Origin: an uncultured Pelagibacteraceae bacterium
Lineage (GTDB): Bacteria; Pseudomonadota; Alphaproteobacteria; Pelagibacterales; Pelagibacteraceae
Direction: 5' to 3'
DNA length: 46,325 nt
Assembly: GCA_902593405.1 (NCBI GenBank)
Contig: CACJIB010000008.1
Coordinates: forward strand, 1 to 46,325
Program-made: the position numbers and the translations under genes
In this document: positions 1 to 9,202 of the stretch, in pieces
How the letters are laid out: every line of letters starts with the position of its first letter
Numbering within the stretch: position 1 is the first letter of the stretch
Notes under the pieces: generated by a model
The model's database searches: none
Seen by the model: only the letters and a program-made list of their open reading frames with translations
What the model was told of the DNA's origin: nothing

Positions 1-300
1 GTGAAATTTTCAATCAATTTAACCAGGCACTTAAAGAAAGAAGTTCTAGAGGTCACTATGCAGAAATTACTTTTATAGGTGTAAACTCTGCAAAAATTAA
101 AGAGCACAAAAGAATTGGTAAAATGCTTAATGTAACTGTAGATTTTATTGCCGAAGTAATTACATGTATAAGAGACAAAGATAAAAAAATAGTATCAGGG
201 GACCCAGAAAAAATCAAAAAAAATATATGATACATGGGTATTTTCTAGAGATACCACTTCTATAAATCCTAATTGGCAACTCGTTAATATATTAACTTAA
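1..300 (+). pseudogene. Tim44-like domain protein, C-terminal part, frameshifted
   Basis: The gene enters from the left edge. Reading from base 3, the translation (FNQALKERSSRGHYAE ...) matches the C-terminal Tim44-like domain found in alphaproteobacteria, a family of inner-membrane-associated proteins related to the mitochondrial import motor anchor. The frame stops at TGA 228-230, just after a run of eight A (216-223). Removing one A restores the reading to KKIYDTW, then FSRDTTSINPNWQLVNILT, ending at TAA 298-300. This is the usual end of the family, so both halves are one gene with a +1 insertion. The break may be a sequencing error, a true mutation or slippage. The upstream part lies outside the window. 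Confidence 0.8.
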
Positions 301-723
301 TTGACGCGAAATATCTCAGATAAAGATAAAAAAGATTGGAATAATTTTGTTAATAGTAAAGAAAAGTTACCAAACAAAGATATTAAATATAAAGATAAAA
401 AAAATACAAAGATAAGATCTATAGATTTGCATGGTTATACTTTGGATGAAGCAAATAAAGTTATAATTAATTTTATAAACAAAGCTTTTCTAGAGAATGT
501 AAACAAATTAATAGTTGTAACTGGCAAAGGACTTCATTCAGAGAATGAGAAAGATCCATATGTATCAAAGGATCTTAGTATTTTAAAATATTCAGTTCCA
601 GAATTTATCTCAAACAATAGTAATTTAATGAGCATGATTAATGAAATAACAGATGCTAATTTAGAAGATGGTGGTGGTGGAGCTTTCTATATTTTTTTAA
701 AAAAAAATAGAATTACAAAATAA
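301..723 (+). CDS. Smr (MutS2 C-terminal-like) domain protein
   Basis: The 140-residue protein has a charged N-terminal region (1-40) and an Smr domain from about residue 41. The domain shows the DLHG motif, followed by helix, strand and VTGKGLHS, and later a [10 protein letters not shown] strand. Smr domains are nucleic-acid-binding and often nick DNA or RNA; the bacterial single-domain proteins have no settled role. The start is TTG at 301, directly abutting the TAA of the Tim44-like gene, and the N-terminus ([12 protein letters not shown]) fits alphaproteobacterial Smr proteins, so I accept this unusual start. The 3' end overlaps the convergent hslU by 11 bases. The order Tim44 / Smr / hslUV / his is a known alphaproteobacterial arrangement. 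Confidence 0.85.
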   Translation: MTRNISDKDKKDWNNFVNSKEKLPNKDIKYKDKKNTKIRSIDLHGYTLDEANKVIINFINKAFLENVNKLIVVTGKGLHSENEKDPYVSKDLSILKYSVPEFISNNSNLMSMINEITDANLEDGGGGAFYIFLKKNRITK

Positions 724-2074
724 ATTTTGAAAGATCTGTATCTTTTACTAAAGTATCTAAATTTTTATTTATATAGTCTTTATTTATAACTATCTTTTCC
801 CCCGCTCTATCAGTAGCTGTAAAGCTTATTTCATCCAAAATTTTCTCAATAATTGTATGCAATCTTCTGGCTCCAATATTTTCAACAGTAGCATTCACTT
901 CTGAAGCTATATTGGCTATGGTGTCTATTCCATCGTCTGAAAATTCAAGATCAACATTTTCCGTTTTTAATAAAGCCACATACTGTTTAATTAAACTAAA
1001 ATCAGGTTCTCTTAAAATTCTTTTAAAATCTTCACTAGTTAAAGCCTCAAGCTCTACTCTGATTGGTAGCCTTCCTTGTAACTCAGGCAATAAATCGGAT
1101 GGTTTTGCAAGTTGAAATGCTCCAGAAGCAATAAATAAAATATGATCTGTTTTTATTGGACCATGTTTTGTATTTACAGTTGTTCCTTCAATTAAGGGTA
1201 ACAAGTCTCTTTGCACACCTTCTCTTGAAACATCTCCTCCAACCCTATCCGTTCTTGCTGAAATCTTGTCTATTTCATCAAGGAAAACTATCCCATTGTT
1301 TTCAGTTGAAAGTTTTGCAGCTTTTATAATTTTATCTTGCTCGATTAATTTATCTGACTCGTCATTGATTAAAATTTCATGAGATTCTTTTACAGTCATT
1401 TTTTTCTTTTTTTCTTTATTACCCATTGATTTACCGATCATTTCCCCAATGTTGATCATTCCAACATTGGCTCCAGGCATCCCAGGAATTTCAAAAGAAG
1501 CACCGCTAGACCCAGTGTCACTCACCGCTATTTCAATTTCATTATCATCTAAATCGCCGTTTCTAAAACTTTCTCTTGTTGCTAAACTTGCTTTTTTTCC
1601 AACCAAAGCATCTAAAACCTTTTCCTCAGCAGCTTTTTGAGCTTGAGCAAAAACTTCTTTTCTTTTTTTCACTTTTTCCATTGAGATGGCAATTTCTATT
1701 AAATCTCTTACTATCTGTTCAACATCTCTTCCAACATATCCAACTTCTGTAAATCTTGTAGCTTCTACCTTAACAAAAGGGGCCTCAGCTAATTTTGACA
1801 ATCTTCTTGAAATTTCTGTTTTTCCAACACCAGTTGGTCCAATCATTAAAATATTTTTTGGCAAAACTTCATTTTTCATTTCACCTTTAAGAGCTTGACG
1901 TCTCCATCTATTTCTTAGCGCAACAGCAACAGCTCTTTTTGCTTTGTTTTGTCCAACAACAAATCTGTCTAACTCTGAAACTATTTCTCTTGGCGATAAA
2001 GAGCTTACTAAAGAAGCTTCCTCTTTTTGATTTTTGTCTTTCGGATGAAGTTGAGTTACGTTTGAATTATCCAT
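713..2074 (-). CDS. hslU: HslU, ATPase subunit of the HslVU (ClpYQ) protease
   Basis: This 453-residue AAA+ unfoldase recognises, unfolds and feeds substrates into the HslV peptidase in the cytoplasm. Visible motifs are Walker A GPTGVGKT (79-86), the pore loop GYVG (112-115), Walker [10 protein letters not shown] (261-269), the intermediate I-domain between them (about 120-250), and the C-terminal tail ending DLSKFIL, which in this family inserts between HslV subunits and activates them. The N-terminus is about 20 residues longer than the start of the conserved LSPREIV region. Its ATG overlaps the hslV stop by one base (TAATG), which indicates translational coupling. Confidence 0.97.
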   Translation of the reverse strand: MDNSNVTQLHPKDKNQKEEASLVSSLSPREIVSELDRFVVGQNKAKRAVAVALRNRWRRQALKGEMKNEVLPKNILMIGPTGVGKTEISRRLSKLAEAPFVKVEATRFTEVGYVGRDVEQIVRDLIEIAISMEKVKKRKEVFAQAQKAAEEKVLDALVGKKASLATRESFRNGDLDDNEIEIAVSDTGSSGASFEIPGMPGANVGMINIGEMIGKSMGNKEKKKKMTVKESHEILINDESDKLIEQDKIIKAAKLSTENNGIVFLDEIDKISARTDRVGGDVSREGVQRDLLPLIEGTTVNTKHGPIKTDHILFIASGAFQLAKPSDLLPELQGRLPIRVELEALTSEDFKRILREPDFSLIKQYVALLKTENVDLEFSDDGIDTIANIASEVNATVENIGARRLHTIIEKILDEISFTATDRAGEKIVINKDYINKNLDTLVKDTDLSKFIL

Positions 2075-2589
2075 TATATTTTTTCAATTTTAACATTATC
2101 ATTAGTGAAAACACAAATATCAGCAGCAACTTTGATCGCTTTTTTTGCAACTTCTTCAGCTGACATGTTACCTTCCATTAAAACTTTTCCAGCTGCTAAT
2201 GCGTAATTACCACCAGAACCTATTCCAATTACATCTCCCTCCGGTTCCAAAACATCTCCGGTGCCAGAAATAATATAACTATTACTTTTGTCTCCTACTG
2301 CCATTAAAGCTTCTAATCTTCTTAAATACTTATCTGTTCTCCAATCTTTAGCTAATTCAACAGCAGCTCTAGATAAATTTCCTGCATGTTTTTCTAATTT
2401 ACCTTCTAATCTTTCGAATAAAGTTAGTGCATCTGCAGTGGATCCCGCAAACCCAGCTACTACATCTCTTTTCTCAATCTTTCTCACTTTTGAAGCTGTG
2501 CTTTTAACAACAGTATTTCCCATACTGACTTGTCCATCACCAGCAACCACTACTTCGTTATTTTTTCTAACTAGTACAATTGTAGTCAT
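2074..2589 (-). CDS. hslV: HslV, peptidase subunit of the HslVU protease
   Basis: This is a 171-residue N-terminal-nucleophile threonine peptidase, proteasome beta-like. After Met removal the chain starts TTIV, so Thr2 is the expected catalytic residue; this fixes the ATG at 2589 as the start. Also visible are [11 protein letters not shown], the FAGSTADA loop and [11 protein letters not shown], all typical of HslV. It is the first gene of an hslV-hslU operon read leftwards and diverges from hisB across 89 bases. The upstream sequence contains a heat-shock-like promoter candidate, listed separately. Confidence 0.97.
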   Translation of the reverse strand: MTTIVLVRKNNEVVVAGDGQVSMGNTVVKSTASKVRKIEKRDVVAGFAGSTADALTLFERLEGKLEKHAGNLSRAAVELAKDWRTDKYLRRLEALMAVGDKSNSYIISGTGDVLEPEGDVIGIGSGGNYALAAGKVLMEGNMSAEEVAKKAIKVAADICVFTNDNVKIEKI

Positions 2590-2596
2590 ATCTAAT

Positions 2597-2624
2597 AAAT
2601 GGTAACTTTTTTTGATACTTCAAG
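2597..2624 (-). promoter_or_regulatory. Candidate sigma-32 (RpoH) heat-shock promoter of hslVU
   Basis: Read on the minus strand, CTTGAAG (complement of 2618-2624) is followed after 13 bases by TACCATTT (complement of 2597-2604). This resembles the RpoH consensus CTTGAAA-N13/14-CCCCATNT, and hslVU is a classical RpoH regulon member. The predicted transcript start would fall at about 2589-2591, on or next to the hslV ATG, implying an almost leaderless mRNA. The match is good at -35 and partial at -10. Confidence 0.5.
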
Positions 2625-2638
2625 AGTTCAGACTGATA

Positions 2639-2667
2639 TTGATCTAGTGGGATTATGTATGTATACC
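2639..2667 (+). promoter_or_regulatory. Candidate promoter of the hisB operon
   Basis: TTGATC (2639-2644) and TATACC (2662-2667) are separated by 17 bases, a reasonable housekeeping pair, 12 bases before the hisB ATG. The leader would be only a few bases long. The 7-bp inverted repeat AATGGTA (2598-2604) / TACCATT (2664-2670) spans the space between the two divergent promoters and may be chance in AT-rich DNA. Confidence 0.35.
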
Positions 2668-2678
2668 ATTAAAAATAT

Positions 2679-3269
2679 ATGGCTAGAAAAGGAAAAGTAT
2701 CTCGAAAAACAAAAGAAACCAGCATCAATGTTGAAGTAAATATTGATGGCAAGGGCAAATACCAAATAGATACTGGTATTGGTTTTCTAGATCATATGCT
2801 TGAACAGCTATCAAAGCATTCTTTAATTGATTTAAAAGTTAAAGCTAAAGGAGATACTCATATCGATCTTCACCACACAACTGAAGATACAGGTATTGCA
2901 ATTGGAGAAGCTTTAAAAAAAGCAGCAAAAAAATTTGTAGGCATAAAAAGATATGCTCATACAGTTATTCCAATGGATGAAACATTAACGAGGGTCGCGA
3001 TAGATGTTTCAAACAGACCTTATTTGATTTGGAAAGTAAAATTAAAAGTTGAGAAACTTGGAGAAATGGACACAGAATTATTTAAAGAATGGTTCCAAGC
3101 ATTTTCACAATCTGCTGGTATTACAATGCACGTAGAAAATATTTATGGTGATAATAGTCATCACATTATTGAGTCTTGTTATAAAGCATTAGCAAGATCA
3201 TTAAGAGCTGCATTAGAGATGGACCCAAGAAACAAAAAAAGTATTCCATCCACTAAAGGCTCATTATAA
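2679..3269 (+). CDS. hisB: Imidazoleglycerol-phosphate dehydratase
   Basis: HisB dehydrates imidazoleglycerol phosphate to imidazoleacetol phosphate in histidine synthesis. The 196-residue chain is the monofunctional form, with no phosphatase domain. It carries [11 protein letters not shown], the manganese-binding motif HHTTED near residues 67-72, and the second motif SHHIIES near 160. It is the first gene of a hisB-hisH-hisA-hisF-hisE run with spacers of 0-5 bases or overlaps, so the five are very likely one transcript. The N-terminus [14 protein letters not shown] fits the family start. No clear Shine-Dalgarno sequence precedes it. Confidence 0.97.
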   Translation: MARKGKVSRKTKETSINVEVNIDGKGKYQIDTGIGFLDHMLEQLSKHSLIDLKVKAKGDTHIDLHHTTEDTGIAIGEALKKAAKKFVGIKRYAHTVIPMDETLTRVAIDVSNRPYLIWKVKLKVEKLGEMDTELFKEWFQAFSQSAGITMHVENIYGDNSHHIIESCYKALARSLRAALEMDPRNKKSIPSTKGSL

Positions 3270-3274
3270 GTTCA

Positions 3275-3901
3275 ATGAACGTCACAATTGTTGATTATAA
3301 TTCGGGCAATATAAGCTCGGTAATTAACTCCTTTAAGGAGGTTGCTAAAGATAAAGTAAATATCGAGGTAACTTCAGATTTAAATAAGATTAAATCTTCA
3401 GATAAAGTGGTATTACCAGGACAGGGTTCGTTTAAGAGTTGTGTTGATGCTTTAAATAACTTCAGTGGTTTGGTAGACACTTTAAATGAGTTTGCAATTA
3501 ATAATAAAAAACCACTTTTAGGTATTTGTGTAGGATTACAAATGTTTGCAGACGTTGGTTTTGAAGAAACAGAAACCAAGGGTCTTGGTTGGATTTCTGG
3601 AAAAGTATCAAAAATAGATAATCAAAATGGGAAATATAAACTTCCTCACATTGGTTGGAATCAAATTAGCATTGTCAAAGAGAGTAAAATTTTTAAAGGT
3701 ATAGAAAATAATTCTCACATGTATTTTGTGCATAGTTATGAATTTGTTCCAGAAGATAAAAATGTAATTTCGGCAACGACTGATTATTCATCAAACATTG
3801 TTTGTTCTGTTGAAAAAGAAAATATTTTTGGAACCCAATTTCACCCTGAGAAGAGTGATAAAATTGGACTTAAAATAATTAGTAATTTTATAAATTTGTA
3901 A
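3275..3901 (+). CDS. hisH: Imidazole glycerol phosphate synthase, glutaminase subunit HisH
   Basis: HisH hydrolyses glutamine and passes ammonia to HisF. The 208-residue class I glutamine amidotransferase shows the start VDYNSGN, the oxyanion-strand region LPGQGSF, the nucleophile elbow GICVGLQ with Cys85, and the His190/Glu192 pair in QFHPEKS. It starts five bases after hisB and ends directly before the hisA ATG. Its partner hisF lies two genes downstream. Confidence 0.96.
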   Translation: MNVTIVDYNSGNISSVINSFKEVAKDKVNIEVTSDLNKIKSSDKVVLPGQGSFKSCVDALNNFSGLVDTLNEFAINNKKPLLGICVGLQMFADVGFEETETKGLGWISGKVSKIDNQNGKYKLPHIGWNQISIVKESKIFKGIENNSHMYFVHSYEFVPEDKNVISATTDYSSNIVCSVEKENIFGTQFHPEKSDKIGLKIISNFINL

Positions 3902-4627
3902 ATGAAAATATTTCCAGCTATTGATATTAAAGATAAAAAATGTGTGAGGTTAGTCAAAGGAGACTTTGGTAATAAAACCGAATACGAAATGTCCCCGGTT
4001 GAACAAGCTGCTAAATATAAAGATCATGGTTTTAAAAATTTGCATATAGTTGATTTAGATGGAGCTTTAACAGGTGAAACAGTTAATTTGGATATAATTC
4101 AAGAAATAGTAAAAAAATTTGATCTTAAAATTGAAATTGGTGGAGGTATTAGAAATTTTGAAAGTATTCAGAAATATACAGATACTGGTGTAGAGAAAGT
4201 TATTTTAGGAAGTGCCGCTATAAAAGATAAAAATTTTTTAAAGAAAGCATGTGAAAAATTTCCAAATAAAATTGCTCTAGGGTTAGATGCTAAAGATGGG
4301 TATTTGTCGTTTTCAGGTTGGAAGGAAAATTCCAATCAATTGACTCTAGATTATTTGAAAGAAGTTAATGATTATGGTGCAAGTAGGTTAATTTATACTG
4401 ATATTAATAAAGATGGAATGAAGCAAAGTCCTAATTTCGAAGAGACAGCAAAGGTTGCAGATATTTCAAATTGTCCAGTAATTATATCGGGTGGAGTTTC
4501 CTCAATTCATGACATTAAAAAAGCTAAGGAATTAAAAAATAGTAATATCGAGGGTATAATAGTTGGAAAGGCTATCTATGATGGTGATATTAAATTAGAC
4601 GAGTTAGTGAAAGAATTAGATGCTTAA
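3902..4627 (+). CDS. hisA: Phosphoribosylformimino-5-aminoimidazole carboxamide ribotide isomerase
   Basis: HisA catalyses the Amadori isomerisation of ProFAR to PRFAR, the substrate of HisFH. The 241-residue (beta/alpha)8 barrel starts [15 protein letters not shown] with the catalytic Asp8, and carries the phosphate-binding loops EIGGGIRN and IISGGVSS in its two half-barrels. The ATG immediately follows the hisH TAA. The last codons overlap hisF by 8 bases. Confidence 0.96.
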   Translation: MKIFPAIDIKDKKCVRLVKGDFGNKTEYEMSPVEQAAKYKDHGFKNLHIVDLDGALTGETVNLDIIQEIVKKFDLKIEIGGGIRNFESIQKYTDTGVEKVILGSAAIKDKNFLKKACEKFPNKIALGLDAKDGYLSFSGWKENSNQLTLDYLKEVNDYGASRLIYTDINKDGMKQSPNFEETAKVADISNCPVIISGGVSSIHDIKKAKELKNSNIEGIIVGKAIYDGDIKLDELVKELDA

Positions 4628-5375
4628 AAATAGAATTATACCTTGTTTGGATGTTAAAAATGGACGTGTAGTTAAGGGTATTAATTTTGTTGATTTAAAA
4701 GACGCTGGTGATCCTGTTGAACAAGCTAAAATTTATTCAGACGGTGGAGCAGATGAAATTTGTTTTTTAGATATTACTGCATCAAATGAAAATAGAGATA
4801 CTATTTACGATGTAGTAGAGAAAACGTCGAAGAAATGTTTTGTTCCTCTGACAGTTGGAGGTGGTGTTAAAAGTGTTGAGGACATCAACAAACTACTGAA
4901 ATGTGGTGCAGACAAAGTATCAATCAATACTGCTGCAGTTCAAAATCCAGAAGTAGTAGAAGAAAGTTCTAAAAAATTTGGCTCACAATGTATTGTGGTA
5001 GCAATAGATGCTAAAAAAAATGGGGACAAATGGGAAATATTTACTCATGGGGGAAGAAACAATACTGGTACTGATGCAATAGAATTTGCTAAAAAAATGG
5101 AAGATAGTGGGGCAGGAGAGCTTCTAGTTACTTCTATGGATAGAGATGGTACTCAAGTTGGTTATGACATTGAGCTTATGTCTAAGATATCTTCTATGGT
5201 AAATATTCCAGTTATTGCATCAGGCGGAGTTGGAAATTTAGATCATTTAGTAGATGGAATTAAATTAGGAAATGCAAGTGCAGTTTTAGCAGCATCAATA
5301 TTTCACTATGGCAAACATTCTGTAAAGGAAGCTAAGGAGTATTTGGATTCAAAAGGAATTCCTGTTAGAATTTAA
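4620..5375 (+). CDS. hisF: Imidazole glycerol phosphate synthase, cyclase subunit HisF
   Basis: HisF combines PRFAR with ammonia from HisH to give imidazoleglycerol phosphate and AICAR. AICAR feeds purine synthesis, completed here by purH further along the window. The 251-residue barrel starts [16 protein letters not shown] with catalytic Asp11. It also has the phosphate loops TVGGGVKS and IASGGVGN, and VAIDAKK carrying the second catalytic Asp. Its start lies inside hisA (8-base overlap). Confidence 0.97.
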   Translation: MLKNRIIPCLDVKNGRVVKGINFVDLKDAGDPVEQAKIYSDGGADEICFLDITASNENRDTIYDVVEKTSKKCFVPLTVGGGVKSVEDINKLLKCGADKVSINTAAVQNPEVVEESSKKFGSQCIVVAIDAKKNGDKWEIFTHGGRNNTGTDAIEFAKKMEDSGAGELLVTSMDRDGTQVGYDIELMSKISSMVNIPVIASGGVGNLDHLVDGIKLGNASAVLAASIFHYGKHSVKEAKEYLDSKGIPVRI

Positions 5376-5376
5376 T

Positions 5377-5649
5377 ATGCTTAATACATTAGAAAACTTA
5401 ATTAAACTTGCACGAGAGAGAAAATCTTCGCCTGTTGAAGGTTCTTATACTAATAAATTGCTTACAGATAAATCATTAAGTAAAGCAAAAGTTTTAGAAG
5501 AAGTTGATGAATTAATTGAAGCTGTAGAAAAAAATTCTAATAAAATCCATGAAGCTGCAGATGTATTTTACCACTTGCTAATGTATTTAGAGGCTAATGA
5601 TATAAAAATTGAAGAGGTAATGTCAGAGCTAGAAAAAAGAAAAAAATGA
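5377..5649 (+). CDS. hisE: Phosphoribosyl-ATP diphosphatase
   Basis: HisE removes pyrophosphate from phosphoribosyl-ATP, the second histidine step. The 90-residue all-helical MazG-like protein shows SYTNKLL, the acidic EEVDELIEA helix and HEAADVFYHLL, which supply the metal-binding Glu/Asp residues. It begins one base after hisF and overlaps the HIT gene by four bases (ATGA). The separate hisI, hisG, hisD and hisC genes are not in this window. Confidence 0.94.
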   Translation: MLNTLENLIKLARERKSSPVEGSYTNKLLTDKSLSKAKVLEEVDELIEAVEKNSNKIHEAADVFYHLLMYLEANDIKIEEVMSELEKRKK

Positions 5650-6011
5650 GTTACGACGATAATAACATTTTTGCAAAAATTTTACGTGGAGAGATTCCTT
5701 GTAATAAAATTTATGAGGACGATTTTGTTTTGTCATTTCATGACATTAATCCTCAAAAAAAAATTCATGCACTAGTAATTCCTAAAGGAAAATATGTTGA
5801 TCTAGATGATTTTAGTTTAAATGCATCACCAAATGAGATGGTTGGATTATTAAAGGGTATTAATATAGTTGCTAAAAAACTTGGTATTTCAACAGACGTA
5901 GGCAAAGGCTATAGAGCTTTAGCAAACATTAGTGATTACGGTGGTCAAGAAGTGCCTCATTTACATTTTCATTTATTTGGAGGAGAACGAGTTGGGAAAA
6001 TGGTGGAGTGA
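5646..6011 (+). CDS. HIT-family purine nucleotide hydrolase (HinT-like)
   Basis: The 121-residue histidine-triad protein starts DDNNIFAKILRGEIPCNKIYED, a typical HinT opening, and ends with the triad motif PHLHFHLFGG (His105, His107, His109), where the middle or last His is the nucleophile for AMP-lysine or related phosphoramidates. HinT-type proteins are cytoplasmic nucleoside phosphoramidases; the natural substrate here is not evident. It overlaps hisE by four bases and the next gene by four bases (GTGA), so it rides on the his transcript, an arrangement seen in other alphaproteobacteria. Confidence 0.93.
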   Translation: MSYDDNNIFAKILRGEIPCNKIYEDDFVLSFHDINPQKKIHALVIPKGKYVDLDDFSLNASPNEMVGLLKGINIVAKKLGISTDVGKGYRALANISDYGGQEVPHLHFHLFGGERVGKMVE

Positions 6012-6511
6012 CAGAAGAAGTTAAAAGAAATTACTTAGAAATTAATTCACTTCAAGATCTAATCGAAGGAAATAAACCATCTGAAGATTATTCTTTAGAT
6101 TTAATAAATCCAATTAATTTTCAACTAAACAAATTTTTCTATAAAAATATTGGTAAAAAACATAAGTGGGTAGATAGACTTACTTGGTCAGAAGAAAAAT
6201 GGATTAATTATGTTTCTTCTGAAAATGTTATTTCATATGTTTTTAAACATAAAGATGATTTAGTAGGTTTTTTCGAATTAATTTTTCATCCAAAAAATAA
6301 TGAAACAGAAATTGCATATTTTGGAATTTTAGAAGAATATCAAAATAAAAAATTAGGATCCTTTTTATTGTCAGAAGCCATTAAAAAATCCTTTGTAGAT
6401 AATACCAAACGAGTTTGGGTGCATACTTGTTCTTTAGATCACAAAAATGCTTTAAGTAATTATATTTCAAGAGGCATGAAAATATTTAAAACTGAAATAT
6501 TAAATATTTAA
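6008..6511 (+). CDS. GNAT-family N-acetyltransferase
   Basis: This 167-residue protein has a GNAT fold in its C-terminal two thirds. A strand (LVGFFELIFHP) is followed by EIAYFGILEEYQNKKLGSFLLSEAI, where the Gln/Lys-rich turn and GSFL segment form the acetyl-CoA pyrophosphate loop. VWVHTCSLDHKNALSNYISRGM is the usual motif B. The substrate cannot be read from sequence. The start is GTG, overlapping the HIT stop. It is the last gene of the his transcript and meets the convergent lolA with a four-base overlap. Confidence 0.85.
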   Translation: MTEEVKRNYLEINSLQDLIEGNKPSEDYSLDLINPINFQLNKFFYKNIGKKHKWVDRLTWSEEKWINYVSSENVISYVFKHKDDLVGFFELIFHPKNNETEIAYFGILEEYQNKKLGSFLLSEAIKKSFVDNTKRVWVHTCSLDHKNALSNYISRGMKIFKTEILNI

Positions 6512-7059
6512 TTTTGAGCAGGTATATTAAATAAATTCTTAGACAGCACCCTATTTTTTCTAATAGATGAAAGGAAGGTAATATTAAAATTTTGATACAT
6601 GTCTGTATTTTGCCAACCAATTAAATCATAGGTTTTTTTGTCAAAAAATATATTTATTTCGTTGTTATTTTCTAAAATTGTAAAATTAATAAGATTATTA
6701 TCGATTGTTCTTTCTTTTAAAGATTTAATTTTTTTGATTAGAATATTTTTATCCAAAATAACATTTAAGGGGGTTTTTTCTAAAGGATACCGATAATAGC
6801 TAGAAATAGTTTTAACAACTAAAGATTTTCCATTCGAAACTAAAATTTTATTGTTGCTTCTTGCATATTCACAAAATATTTTTTTTGGATATTCTATCGT
6901 ACAATTACCATTCTCTATTTTACCATTAACATTTTGTTCAAATTTAAAATCTAAATTTTTTGTATTCTTAAGGTTTTGAATAATTTTCTCTTTTATTTCT
7001 GCATTTGAATTAAATGTTAAAACAAAGAATATTATAATTAAATACAATTTTAACATCAC
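6508..7059 (-). CDS. lolA: LolA-like outer-membrane lipoprotein carrier protein
   Basis: The 183-residue protein starts with a signal peptide (hydrophobic LKLYLIIIFFVLTF, likely cleavage after NSNA at about residue 20). It then shows the LolA pattern: an N-terminal helix, NLDFKFEQNVNGKIENG, an IFCEYARSNNKILVSNG strand, and a following hairpin with LVVKTISSYYRYPLEKTPL. LolA carries lipoproteins across the periplasm from LolCDE to the outer membrane. It overlaps the ftsK stop by four bases; ftsK-lolA adjacency is common in alphaproteobacteria and supports the call despite low overall sequence conservation. Confidence 0.85.
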   Translation of the reverse strand: MMLKLYLIIIFFVLTFNSNAEIKEKIIQNLKNTKNLDFKFEQNVNGKIENGNCTIEYPKKIFCEYARSNNKILVSNGKSLVVKTISSYYRYPLEKTPLNVILDKNILIKKIKSLKERTIDNNLINFTILENNNEINIFFDKKTYDLIGWQNTDMYQNFNITFLSSIRKNRVLSKNLFNIPAQN

Positions 7060-9140
7060 AGAACATCTCTTTTACCAACGTGATTAGCTTTACTCACAAT
7101 TCCATCTGCTTCCATCATATCAATTATTCTCGCAGCTCTGTTGTAACCAATTTGGAGTTTCCTTTGTAAAAAAGAAGTGGAAGCTTTTCCCTCTGATTTT
7201 ATAATTTCTAAAGCTTGTTGATATAGTTCGTCTTTATCATCTAGATTTTGGTTATTACCCATCTCCTTTTCATCTGCAAAATTTAAAATCTCATCCACAT
7301 AATCAGGCTCAGCCTGTGATCTTAAAAAATTGTTTATTTGTTCAATTTCACCATCTGAAACGAAAGGAGCATGAATTCTTACTATACGATTAGCAGAAGA
7401 CATATAAAGCATATCTCCTTTTCCTAATAATTGTTCTGCTCCTTGCTCACCCAAAATTGTTCTACTATCTATTTTTGAAGTAACTTGAAATGATATCCTT
7501 GTTGGAAAATTTGCTTTAATTGTTCCAGTAATTACATCAACACTAGGTCTTTGAGTGGCCATAATGATGTGAATCCCTGCTGCCCTGGCCATTTGTGATA
7601 ATTTTTGAATATAGTTCTCAATTTCTTTACCTGCTACTAACATTAAATCGGACATTTCATCAACAACAACAACTATATATGGCATTGGAAGTTTGTGTTT
7701 TGTATTATAGCTATCGATATTTCGGACTCCCTCTTTAGTCATAAGTCTATATCTGCTCTCCATTTCCTTAACTACCCAACCAAGAACAGACGCAGCTTTT
7801 TTAGCTTCTGTTATCACAGGGCACAATAAATGTGGAATTCCCTCATATGTTGAAAGTTCAAGCATTTTCGGATCTATTAAAATAAATTTACATTTTTCTG
7901 AAGTATGTCGAAAAAGAAGAGACAAAATAATAGTATTGATGCAAACTGATTTACCTGACCCTGTTGTACCAGCGATAAGTAGATGGGGCATTGACGACAA
8001 GTCCCCGACTATAGGTTTACCAGAAATACTTTTCCCCAATGCGATTGGTAATTTAATGTCTCTTTTTTTGAAATCAGGATTGTTTAAAATTTCGCTTAAA
8101 TAAACATTTTCTCTTACATTGTTTGGAAGTTCAATGCCAACTGTGTTGCTTCCAGGTATTGTAGCTATTCTTGCAGATTCTGAACTGGTATTTCTTGCAA
8201 TGTCATCAGATAAATTAATTATTTTTGAAACCTTTACACCAGCTGCTGGCTCAAATTCATTTAAAGTTACCACAGGTCCATGACTTACTTTCTTGATATT
8301 ACCATTAACACCAAAATCTAAGAGAATTTTTTCTAAAAATTGAGGATCTTGTGTTTCACTTTTTTTAAAATTTTCTCTTTCGTTTTTAGAAGGAGTTTTC
8401 AATAAATCTAAGTCCGGTAATTTAAATTTAGTTTTGTTTTTGGTTGTATTCTCAGCTTTTATAAAAGGCAAATCCTCTTGAATAAGATTTTTTATTTCTT
8501 CTTGGGGTATATATTCACTGATTACCTCACTTTTATCAGTATAATTTTTTCTTTTTTCTTTTGTAAAAAATTTATTTAAATTTTTAATTAATTCATAAAA
8601 TTTTATTGGATGAAAATTAATACTTATTAAAAATAAAAAAATATTTAAAATAATTAAAATATAATAAAAAATTATCTCGTTAATTAAAATGATTGAATTT
8701 AAAAATGTTCGATCTAAATAATCACCTATAAAGCCCCCATTACCATTTATATATAGAGCAAAAGCATCTGGATAAAAATGTGCGAAAAATAAACTTCCTA
8801 GTATAGAATAAATTATTGCAAAGAATATATTTTCAATTATTAAAAAAAATTCTTTACTTCTAATAATGTTGATACCAGATACAATTAAAGTAAAGGAGAA
8901 CAAATATGAAATTAGACCTATTGATTGAAAAAATAAATCTGACACAAAACTTCCATGGAAACCCAAAATATTTTTAATTTTTGTGTTTTCCGGAAAAATG
9001 AAATTAGGATCTTCTGGCGAATAGGTTAATAGTGCTAATAATAACAAAACTCCAGCGCCAAAAACGGTTATCCCAAAAATTTCTGCTATCCTTTTAATAG
9101 TGAAATTAGCAAACAAATTAGCTGTTTTTTTTATATCCAT
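7056..9140 (-). CDS. ftsK: DNA translocase FtsK/SpoIIIE
   Basis: FtsK anchors at the division septum and pumps chromosome ends apart. This 694-residue form is shorter than E. coli FtsK (about 1330) because the linker is brief. Four membrane segments occupy roughly residues 20-40, 70-90, 98-122 and 147-175. A charged linker follows (185-265), then the motor with Walker A GTTGSGKS (391-398), Walker B VVVVDEMSD, and MATQRPSVDVITGTIKANFPTRISF. The C-terminal gamma winged helix (about 630-694, EGKASTSFLQRKLQIGYNRA) normally reads KOPS motifs. It is the first gene of an ftsK-lolA pair and diverges from the monooxygenase gene. Confidence 0.96.
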   Translation of the reverse strand: MDIKKTANLFANFTIKRIAEIFGITVFGAGVLLLLALLTYSPEDPNFIFPENTKIKNILGFHGSFVSDLFFQSIGLISYLFSFTLIVSGINIIRSKEFFLIIENIFFAIIYSILGSLFFAHFYPDAFALYINGNGGFIGDYLDRTFLNSIILINEIIFYYILIILNIFLFLISINFHPIKFYELIKNLNKFFTKEKRKNYTDKSEVISEYIPQEEIKNLIQEDLPFIKAENTTKNKTKFKLPDLDLLKTPSKNERENFKKSETQDPQFLEKILLDFGVNGNIKKVSHGPVVTLNEFEPAAGVKVSKIINLSDDIARNTSSESARIATIPGSNTVGIELPNNVRENVYLSEILNNPDFKKRDIKLPIALGKSISGKPIVGDLSSMPHLLIAGTTGSGKSVCINTIILSLLFRHTSEKCKFILIDPKMLELSTYEGIPHLLCPVITEAKKAASVLGWVVKEMESRYRLMTKEGVRNIDSYNTKHKLPMPYIVVVVDEMSDLMLVAGKEIENYIQKLSQMARAAGIHIIMATQRPSVDVITGTIKANFPTRISFQVTSKIDSRTILGEQGAEQLLGKGDMLYMSSANRIVRIHAPFVSDGEIEQINNFLRSQAEPDYVDEILNFADEKEMGNNQNLDDKDELYQQALEIIKSEGKASTSFLQRKLQIGYNRAARIIDMMEADGIVSKANHVGKRDVL

Positions 9141-9202
9141 ATTTATGAATCAATTTTACCACTTTGTATCATCTAATTTTTGTTGTTAAAATTAAAAATA
9201 AT

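Noticed and set aside
9164..9202. TTG-initiated N-terminal extension of the UbiH-like gene
   Set aside because: The FAD-binding strand starts exactly at ATG 9203; the 13 extra residues have no family counterpart.
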